From positions 1 through 64,000 of the forward strand of contig BDDC01000220.1 of assembly GCA_001662425.1 (NCBI GenBank): DNA of 64,000 bases. The letters run 5' to 3'. Each line of letters begins with the position of its first letter. Position 1 is the first letter of the stretch. Shown in pieces: positions 56,826 to 64,000 of this stretch. The notes below the pieces were generated by a model. It made no database searches, was not told where the DNA came from, and worked only from the letters and a program-made list of their open reading frames with translations. A program made the position numbers and the translations under genes. The DNA comes from Chlamydomonas sphaeroides. Lineage: Eukaryota; Chlorophyta; Chlorophyceae; Chlamydomonadales; Chlamydomonadaceae.

Positions 56826-58393
56826 ATGGCGTCTGCCAGCATTGACCCGTTGGCGGTACGGCTATGGTTTGAAGAAGTTGATGCTGACCGCAACGGGTGA
56901 GGCACGGGATGGTACGGGCGCGTTCGCACCGTCGGCGTGCCCGCTCTGCGTGCCTAGCGCGACCGTGGCGTGCGGGCGGCAGCACGCATGGCCCCCGCCC
57001 ACTATGCAGAATGCCACGGCAAGCGGGCCATTAGCTAGCACTTACTGTCGCAGGACAGCAAGTCGCCACTGCCTACACCCGGCAGGACTCTTGACGCTAA
57101 GGAGCTACGCCGCGCCTTGACCCACGGCGGCCTGAACTTCACGCTGGAGCAAGCCCACTGCTTCGTCAGGTGCGCCTCCCTGGAACGTGCCCCAAGTCAC
57201 CGGCTGGGCCCTGCTGGGCCTGGCACTGCTCTTCAGGGCTACCGCGTCCGCAGAGCCGCCCAGCGCCGCCTGCAGCATGCTCCAGAGCGCCTGCTCCCTG
57301 GTCCAAGCGGCTCTGGCACCGCGCCGGCCATCCCAGCATAGCGATTGGAAGGGCTTGACGTACGGAAGCTCTTGGGCGCCAAAGAGCCCTCCCACCCGTG
57401 CCCGTTATGCCTAGCCTCAATCGCCGCACCTGTTGGCTGTTGCCGGCCGTGGTCCACCGCAGGGCGTTTGATAGCAAGGGCAGCCGGCGGTTAGGTAAGT
57501 GGACGTATTGGACGGGCGCACGTGGGGAAGCCCCAGGCTCTGCCCGAGTTGGGGTGTGCCCAGGGGAGGGCCGGATGTGGGCTGAGGGAGTCGGACAGGC
57601 AGGTCGGGCACCTGGGCCGCGCTGACGGTCTGGTACCCGACTTGACGTCGTCGTACATGTTGGCCTTTCTCAACCCACAGACGTGAACGAATTCGTGGAG
57701 CTGCACCGCTTCCTGAGCAGCGTCAGCGACACGTTCCAGACCTTCAGCCGCGGCGCGCAGAAGCTCACCGTCGAGCAGACGACGCAGGCCCTGAATCGCA
57801 TGGGTGAGGCTCTTGGCACCTGGGACCCGGCGGGCCTGCGTGGCGATGCACGCGGCCGCGCGGGCGTCGTCCTCCATGGTCGCGGCGCGCATCGTGCTTG
57901 AGCCGTGGCCCATGGCCTACCTCCCGACCTCCCTGCGCTCTCCGGACGCGGCCTCCGCCTTGTGCTTTCCCTGCCCGGCCCTGTCTGTTGCCCAGGCTAC
58001 AACGCGGAGGCGGGAGCCATGACCTCGGTGCTGCAGCGCCACGACCTCACCGCGTCGGGGCAGTTTGCAAGGGACGACTTCCTGCGCCTGTGAGGCCGGG
58101 GCGGGGCAGCGGCAGGGGCAGGGGTATGGGGGGCAGTCAGTGCACGCCCGGCCAGCGCCAGGCAGGGGCAGGGTTTGGCAGCGTTAGCGGCAGGTGGCAA
58201 GGGCCGCTTGTGACATGTGGGTTCTGCCTGCTGCTGACCCTGCCCCACCGCCCGCTCGCCGCCCTGGCGGCCCCGCAGCTGCCTGTTCTTCGTCATGAGC
58301 CAACGCGCGTTCAGCGCTTTTGACACCGCGCGCACCGGCCGCATCCAGCTCGACTTTAACCAATTCTGCTACGCCGCGTCCTTCCTGCCCTGA
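56826..58393 (+). CDS. Penta-EF-hand protein 1 (degenerate loops)
   Basis: Six exons: 56826-56896, 57086-57169, 57463-57494, 57681-57803, 57996-58089 and 58279-58393. They total 519 nt (172 residues), phases consistent. The layout and size match penta-EF-hand proteins (ALG-2, sorcin, peflin type), which bind calcium and dimerise through EF5. EF1 is canonical (DADRNGTLDAKEL, created across the first splice junction). EF2 (FDSKGSRRLDVNEF) has lost several ligands. EF3 (FSRGAQKLTVEQ) and EF4 (HDLTASGQFARDDF) are poor. EF5 (FDTARTGRIQLDFNQF) has no Glu at position 12, as is normal for this family. It ends CYAASFLP. Calcium binding is probably limited to EF1 (inference). It is a tandem paralogue of the gene at 61008. 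Confidence 0.85.
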
Positions 58394-59429
58394 GGCCGGC
58401 TGCTAGCGGCCCACGCCGCGGTTCGGTGCCGTACGGACGGAGGGCAACGCCGGCACATGACTGAAGTCAAGCAACCGGGTCACCTGAAGTGCGAGGGCAC
58501 TTCGCAGCTTAGTCGGTTGCGCTGCCAGCCTTAGTCGGTCTTGGGCTGCCACTGTGCGCCGCAGTCAAGGGCCGAAGCGGAGATAGTGTGTGCCGAGCAG
58601 GTGGCAGTCGCACGGAATAGCACTGTTAGCAGTTTGTAGTAGTAGCGCGAGCTGGCTGCTGCTGTGCCGCGCGCTCTAGGCACATGCCACGGCAGGACGG
58701 CTGCTGGTGGTAGGGCCGGGAGGCTGGCAAGGCGTGGCGGCGCCGCATGCCCCACGATTAATAACATATAGCAGCAAGTACCTCATGCCGCGCTACACGC
58801 CGGCGCTGGGTGCTAAGGTTGTGCGAGCCTGGTGTGTTTGTGCGGGCCCGCATGGCTGCGAGGTAGGCCTCGCGGCTGGAGCTGACTTCATGCATTGTTT
58901 CGCGCAGGATGTTTGCCGAAGACGATGAGTGCATGTTGCTGTGTGAAGTCTCGTTGGACGTGGTTGTGGGGCTGATGTGGAGCTGCTTGACGTGCGCATG
59001 CTCCGACCGATGGCGGGCTGCGGCTTGCAGGACTGAGGCAAGATGAGCACGCCAAGCTTGTCACGATATACTGTACTGCGTGCATGGCGCAGTACGGCCG
59101 GCTTCCTGTCCAGATTGCAGGCACGCGCGGTTCGCCGTTGTGCGCTGGCAGTGCCTCAGGGGTGGATGTGGCTCCAGGAGTGCGGGGGACGCGACATGCA
59201 GTCCAGCGCCCCTCCGGCCGTTCCGTGCTGCGGACACGGTGCGTCACGACAGGGTGGTACCTGGGCAAGCGGGTGTGAGATGCGTGGTACTCGCGCGTGA
59301 AGCATCGGATCAAGAAGGACGTCTGAGGGCACAAACAAGGTGTAAACGATTTGCGCAGGCCGTGCCAGCGGGTTCAAGTTTCCCCAACACGATGGGGCCC
59401 ACAGCAGAGTCATATTGCACTTGGCGTCA

Positions 59430-59580
59430 GCCCGGCACGCGCTATCGCAGTAATGGCGGCGGGTTGCCCCGTTGCTGCGCGCCGCTATTGTGCTCCGCTT
59501 GTAACAGGATATCAAGCTGGCACGCTGTGGCCGCTCGTGAGGATGGGCCCATCCCTGCGCCCTGTCCAGTGTGGGGCGTA
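59430..59580 (+). repeat. Segment duplicated downstream of both penta-EF-hand genes, copy 1
   Basis: Shares ordered blocks with 62926-63065: TTGCTGCGCGCCGCTATTGT against TTGTTGCGCGCAGCTGTTGT, then GCTGTGGCCGCTCGTGAGGA against GCTGTGGCCGCTGGTGTGGA and ATCCCTGCG. It begins about 1.05 kb after the stop of gene 1. Confidence 0.65.
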
Positions 59581-59776
59581 GTTGCATTGACTTGCTGTCC
59601 CGAGATTGCGTATGGGCAGTATGGCAGCACATCGAGCCGTTGTCTGCCTTGCCGCTGGCCGTTTGCTGCAGCTGCGCCTGCACGGGAAGCGTTCAGAGAC
59701 CTGGGAGGTAGTGTTGCTGTGCAGGCGCTAGCGTGGTGGTGGCACGGCGTGCGTGCTGGCATGCGAGAGGACTGCT

Positions 59777-59808
59777 GTGTTCAGGAATAGGTAACATATA
59801 GTAAGCAC
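59777..59808 (+). repeat. GTGTTCAG...AGTAAGCAC element, copy 2
   Basis: GTGTTCAGGAATAGGTAACA followed by TATAGTAAGCAC, nearly the same as 20986-21017. Confidence 0.6.
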
Positions 59809-60252
59809 GGCCCGCGCGGCTGTGAGTTCAGCGGGGTCTGCCAGCGCTTAAGGTAGGGGGCCTTCGGAAGGTGCATTGCTTGTGTCCCCATGCTGCCGTA
59901 CCGCCGAGCACGGTGATGTCCTTGCCGACTAGTGGGGGTCAAACCGGTTGGGGCCCTGACACGAGTTGCCAAACAAGCGCAAGCACGCGCAGGTAGCATG
60001 GGCGTGGATCGAGTCCTTTTTAGGTTGAGCCAGTTGGTTCGGCCGGGTGAGCAGCGCAGGAGTTGAGCCGCGTAAGGGACAAGGCTGCACTCTGCACGCA
60101 GCCCCATAGGCCAGGGGCGGGCCAAAAAAACAGACGAAGTCAAGAAAGACGTGCCAGGGGCCAACGCAGGGCGAGGCAAACGAGTGGCGGGCCTGGTGGG
60201 CGTGCACCCCACCCAGAGCTCGTATTTTACCCGCTGTTAAGTCACTAGGGGT

Positions 60253-60289
60253 GGGTGACTTCCCTCGCCTTGCGACCGGGAAGTCACCC
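60253..60289. repeat. Perfect 12-bp inverted repeat
   Basis: GGGTGACTTCCC, a 13-base loop, then GGGAAGTCACCC. Further GGGTGAC motifs follow near 60337 and 60371. Confidence 0.85.
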
Positions 60290-61007
60290 GAGCTGGCGCC
60301 ATAGACGATAGCGCCTAGCAAAGTTCGGCATTTCGGGTGACTTCGCTAGCCTCTGGCCGCCTCAGGTCCCGGGTGACATGAGCCTTCCGTCCCAAACGGC
60401 CAACATGTCGGATAGTTTGAGTGACCTGGGTTACTGAGATACGAGCTCTGTTGGCAGCGGGTAAATCCCACCTGACGGGGGCTGCCTCATCACAGCGGGC
60501 CCACAGGGGCCGAGGCACCACAGCGCAGGCACGGGCTCTGCCCACTCCTTGCGGCCATGCCGTGTGGGAAGGCGCCGGGAGCCATGTTAGCGCCATTACG
60601 CAGTTGTATCGTAGGGCATGTCCGGTCTGGTCCGCGGCACGCCAGTTTGGGTTGGCGCGCCGCGGGGCTCGTCGGGGTTCGCGGGGCAGCTGCCCGGGAA
60701 GCAGCTGCCAGTCACCCCCCGACGCAGGTCGATTGGCACGCCACATCGGGCACTACTACCAGCGCTTCCAGCATAGTACCCCCTAGCCACAACTCCACTG
60801 CATTCCTGCTCCAACGCGACCACTTGCAATCCCAGACCTTGCTCAATCTTCGCTCGTCTTACACGACCCCGTTTGTGCACGCTTTTATCAACAACAACTA
60901 CACAGCAGCAGTAGCTCGGAGACAGTCTACCACGCGCAGGAGCACGAAGCGAGCATTGGCGCGCAGCGGACCACCAGCAGGTCCTTGGTGGTGCTTGGCG
61001 GTGCTGG

Positions 61008-62033
61008 ATGGCCAACATTCAGCAAGTAAGAGCTGGCGCGGACTTAGCGTACCTCAGGATTGATGTCGCGCCTGGCCTCACTGGCGTCGTTCCTCCCTGC
61101 TGTGTTCTGCATGTCAGTGGTTCGCGAGCATAGATGTGGATCGCTCGGGTGAGCTGGACGTCCAGGAGCTGCAGCGGGCGCTGTCCATGGGCAACCTGCA
61201 CTTCGGCGTCTCGGACGTGGACCAGATGATCAGGTGAGGATGCTTTGAGGCTATCAGAGGCTGTCTTGTCGGCTAGGGCCGCCGCTCGGCACTCAGCTGC
61301 AATTCGTGCGCGGGTGCGGTGTAGAATAGACCGAGTCCCCCTTTTCTTTTGCCCATAACAGAGCATTTGACACGCGAGGACGGCGCCGGTTAAGCCTTCC
61401 GGAATTCCAGCGACTGCATGAGTTCCTCGTCAACATCCAGAACAGCTTTGCGTACTTTGACGCGGACCGCAGCCGGACGCTGCAGACGCAAGAAGTGCAG
61501 CAGGCGCTCCAGCACGCCGGTGCGCACGACGTGTTGCCTGCTTGGGCGTTGCCCTACGGGCGTCAACGGTTGCTCCTTGGCCGTCGAGGGCGGAGCTGCA
61601 CCTCACACCACACCCCGGCGGAATTGCTCCCCTTCGACCGCTTGCTGCAGTAAACCCACCCTTTCCGGAACCCTTACATCGTGTGCGCACGGGGCATGCT
61701 GTGCCGCGTGTGGGGTCCTGTTCTACCTAACACTGGAACACTCGACCCCGTATCAGCTAGTTGGTCTAGGCTCGCCCATGCACGCCTCCATTTTGAGCTT
61801 GCGCCAACGCATCCTCCTCCCCAGGTTTCCGGCTGGACCCCCCGGTGTTGGCGGCCATGATGTCCCGGCACGACCCGGACAACAGCGGCACGCTCTCGCT
61901 GGATGAGTACATTCGCATGTGCCTGTTCCTGCAGTCGTGCGTGCGCACCTTCACCGCCTTTGACCAGCAGCGGACAGGCAAGATCACACTAGACTTCAAC
62001 CAGTGGGTCTACGCCGCCTCGCACGTGGCGTAG
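61008..62033 (+). CDS. Penta-EF-hand protein 2
   Basis: Four exons: 61008-61025, 61118-61233, 61362-61519 and 61825-62033. They total 501 nt (166 residues), phases consistent. The first coding exon is only 18 nt (MANIQQ), ending at a GTAAGA donor. EF1 is canonical (DVDRSGELDVQEL). EF2 (FDTRGRRRLSLPEF) is degenerate. EF3 (FDADRSRTLQTQEV) has Arg where loop Gly6 is usual. EF4 is canonical (HDPDNSGTLSLDEY). EF5 (FDQQRTGKITLDFNQW) is the dimerisation hand. The protein ends VYAASHVA, parallel to CYAASFLP in gene 1. It therefore keeps more calcium ligands than gene 1. The family acts as calcium-dependent adaptors at membranes or as calpain-type regulators; partners are unknown here. Confidence 0.88.
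61715..61745 (+). repeat. Dispersed repeat, copy G
   Basis: CCTGTTCTACCTAACACTGG followed by AACACTCGA, almost the same as copy A. It lies in the last intron of penta-EF-hand gene 2. Confidence 0.55.
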
Positions 62034-62334
62034 GCTGGCAGTTGGTGGACCGCTGGGCCGCAGCCGGCGTGGCGAAGCGCATAGGTTGGCGAGTGCTACG
62101 CCGGCGGACGCGCCAGCTCGCAGGAGCTGGCGAGCAGCGGCAGCAGGTGGCGGAGGCAGCGCTCGGTCATGAGGCATGGCGGCACGGCGCAGGGCAGCTG
62201 GGGCGTTTTGCGTGGCTGGGGTTGAAGAGGGGTGTTGCGTGGCTGGAGGGGCACTTGGTAGCAAGCAGCCGGTGGCAGCCGGCTATGCGTGTGATCTATG
62301 TGGGAGATCATGATGGGCTTCCCGGGAGCGCTGA

Positions 62335-62339
62335 TGTAA
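62335..62339 (+). terminator. TGTAA polyadenylation signal, penta-EF-hand gene 2
   Basis: TGTAA lies 302 nt after the stop, followed by AATAAAG. It is a good volvocine-type signal. Confidence 0.6.
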
Positions 62340-62925
62340 ATAAAGAGGCTTGAGTTGAGGCTGTTGTGCTGGGGTTACGGTGTGGGGTTCGGTCTTCGCG
62401 GGCCCGGGGGCCGCTCTCCACGCGCCCGAGCCGTCGTATGTGGGCGTGGGTAGCTAGGGATCGGAGCCCGGGGGCCTACGCACAGGGGCCTGCGCCATGC
62501 GTCCGGGACGCAGCCCCCGCCGCCAGGCAGGCGCGGGTGCGTTGTGGTGCAACGGCCGCCAGCACGGCGCTAGGTCGGAGCACACTACGAGATGGCGAGA
62601 CCATGCCCGCAAGGGCAGGCGTGTGTGCGGACTGGAGGGGCGGGCGGTTGCGCGTCGCCGGCCCGGCATGGGTCACACGGTTGTGTTGGGTGCGGACTGT
62701 GGGCTGGGCCGCCGCAGCAGGGCTTTAGAGGCTGGTGGTGCGCGCAAGAGCCGAGTGCGTCGTGTGTTGCAGGGCCGGGCAATGTGTGGCCGCGGTGCCG
62801 GTCTATGGCGTGCTCCGTCCGTTCTCTGGTCTTGTCGTCACCACTTCGTTGTACGCTGATGATAATGTGCGAATGCAGTATCGGTGCTTGCGGCCCGGTG
62901 GGCTGTCTGTGTGGACGACCGCCAG

Positions 62926-63065
62926 GCCGGCGATCGCCATCGCAGCAGCGGCCGCGGGCCGCCTGTTGTTGCGCGCAGCTGTTGTGCTGAGCATGTAATG
63001 GATACTCAACTGCTGTGCTGTGGCCGCTGGTGTGGATGAGCGCATCCCTGCGGCCCGCCCCGGCT
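62926..63065 (+). repeat. Segment duplicated downstream of both penta-EF-hand genes, copy 2
   Basis: Partner of 59430-59580, in the same orientation and beginning about 0.9 kb after the stop of gene 2. Confidence 0.65.
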
Positions 63066-63153
63066 CCGAAACGTGCGCTGCAGCGCTCCCATGCATCTGA
63101 GGTGGCCCTGCCGCAGCATCGCGGCGCGGGGGAGCGCCCGCAGGCGGCGTGCA

Positions 63154-63290
63154 GCCGCTGCAAGGCACTCCATGAGGGGTCGGGTGCATCCCATGCATGC
63201 CTCCTCACCAAGCCGCTGCAAGGCATTCCATGAAGGGTCAGGTGTATCCCAAGCATGCCTCCACACCAAGCCGCTGCAAGGCGTTCCATG
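63154..63290 (+). repeat. 58-bp tandem repeat
   Basis: GCCGCTGCAAGGC starts at 63154, 63212 and 63270. The first two units are full length and differ at about eight positions; the third is partial. Confidence 0.9.
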
Positions 63291-63360
63291 GCTGGGCTGG
63301 CACCGGTACGACGTGCGCCAGCTGCGCATGGCGTAGCGGGTAGCGCCAAGCGGAGCGCAG

Positions 63361-63501
63361 GAGATACTGGAGGGGACTGGGACCGAGGGTGAAGCGCCGC
63401 GCCCTGCACCAGCCCGCCTGATCCGGACCTACCGGCAGCACTGGCGGTCCTGGGTCATCCCTGTCTCGCTACCGCAGTGGCTGCGCACCAAGGCGGCATG
63501 A
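63361..63501 (+). CDS. Possible C-terminal exon of an unidentified gene
   Basis: After an acceptor-like GAGCGCAG, an open frame of 46 codons ends at TGA. Its end (LIRTYRQHWRSWVIPVSLPQ) has a balanced amino-acid composition unlike the chance frames nearby. No upstream exon was found, so this is weak. Confidence 0.25.
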   Translation, partial: EILEGTGTEGEAPRPAPARLIRTYRQHWRSWVIPVSLPQWLRTKAA

Positions 63502-63805
63502 AACAGGTACCCTCCAATTACTTCCACGCTGGTTACACCGTAAAACGGCGGCATGCCCCAGGCAGGGCGGCGGTCGCCGCGGGAGGGACATCCCTGGACT
63601 CATCGTTCTTCACGGCAGGCGGCAGAATAAGTCCCACCCCCCAAGGCAGGCGTAGCTGGATAGCGCCTAGCAGCGAGTCAGCGCCTGCGCCTGCGCCTGC
63701 GGCGTGGGCGTCTGGCATGGTCGTGTGGGCTGCAAGCTCAGCGGGTTGTACATGGGCGCGACTTCACACCTGCGCTACATCAGAGGCAGTTCACGGCGGT
63801 CACAG

Positions 63806-64000
63806 ATCATGGGCAACGGCCGGCGACGTCCTGCTTGAGCCCTGCACGCCCGCGCACCAAGGCGCGCTGCCGCTTGCCTCGCCCCTCGCAGCCTTCGGCG
63901 CCCTGCCCAGCTCCCCTGCCGCCGCCATTCTTGCCCGCGGCTGCGCCAAGCAGCCGGCCCGAGCCCTCCTGGCCCGAGCCGTCTGTCACCCTCAGCGCGG
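63806..64000 (+). CDS. Possible exon running off the right edge
   Basis: After an acceptor-like GGTCACAG, an open frame (SWATAGDVLLEPCTPAHQGA) continues to the window end without a stop. It is Ala/Pro/Leu-rich. The family is not recognised. Confidence 0.2.

Larger units (their letters stand above)
58394..61007. other. Region between the two penta-EF-hand genes
   Basis: 2.6 kb without a supported gene. It includes a segment at about 59430-59580 that is repeated downstream of the second penta-EF-hand gene, one copy of the GTGTTCAG element (59777-59808), a hairpin at 60253-60289, and the promoter of the second gene. The open frames lack motifs. Confidence 0.5.
62034..64000. other. Right-end region: 3' UTR and repeats
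   Basis: Contains the 3' UTR of the second penta-EF-hand gene, the second copy of the duplicated segment, a 58-bp tandem array and two weak exon candidates. No complete gene is supported. Confidence 0.5.

Noticed and set aside
62735..62998. YADD motif (SLYADDNVRMQYRC) suggesting a reverse transcriptase
   Set aside because: A four-residue match without the other reverse transcriptase blocks, in a short frame overlapping the duplicated noncoding segment.
1..64000. tRNA genes, rRNA, CRISPR arrays, bacterial-style operons
   Set aside because: No B-box-like GGTTCGAAT motif with a cloverleaf, no spaced identical repeats with unique spacers, and the genes are heavily intron-split.

Overview
The window is nuclear DNA from a green alga of the Chlamydomonas/Volvox group (inference). 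The reasons are the very high GC content, short GC-rich introns with GTGAG/GTGCG donors and GCAG/CCAG acceptors, long Ala/Gly/Pro/Gln-rich insertions in otherwise conserved proteins, a TGTAA polyadenylation signal, and what looks like a flagellar gene. Almost every gene is split into many exons. I rebuilt the models by hand, using splice consensus, agreement of reading-frame phase across each junction, and recognisable protein motifs. In most models every junction agrees in phase and the summed coding length is a multiple of three. No tRNA, rRNA, CRISPR array or complete transposon was recognised.

Layout, left to right: a 5'-truncated flagellar inner-microtubule-type protein (+, 128-2493); a membrane-anchored rhodanese-fold protein without the catalytic cysteine (-, 3651-7324) head-to-head with a histidine-phosphatase-superfamily protein (+, 7774-10194); an FkbM-type methyltransferase with a signal or anchor peptide (-, 11628-14896); tubulin cofactor C (-, 15695-18726) head-to-head with a UBXD8/FAF2-like UBA-UAS-UBX protein (+, 19216-22772); a leucine-rich protein with an Asp/Gly repeat tail (-, 24680-26460); a probably plastid-targeted SAM methyltransferase (-, 27640-32318); a PP2C phosphatase that appears fused to a long RGG-rich tail (-, 33060-40126), head-to-head with an F-box protein interrupted by an assembly gap (+, 40782-44463); a TAZ zinc-finger protein with a Gln/His-rich tail (-, 47614-50260); a membrane-anchored coiled-coil protein with a His/Gly-rich tail (-, 51652-56222), head-to-head with the first of two tandem penta-EF-hand genes (+, 56826-58393 and 61008-62033). 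The right end holds repeats and two weak exon candidates.

The genes are mostly independent housekeeping or regulatory genes, not an operon-like system. Loose themes are tubulin and flagella (inner-microtubule-type protein, cofactor C), protein quality control (UBXD8, F-box) and signalling (PP2C, penta-EF-hand, TAZ). The most unusual items are the PP2C-RGG fusion, the Cys-to-Ser rhodanese, the His/Gly-rich coiled-coil protein, the duplicated penta-EF-hand segment and an in-frame TGA in the leucine-rich gene. Intergenic DNA contains several short dispersed and tandem repeat families.
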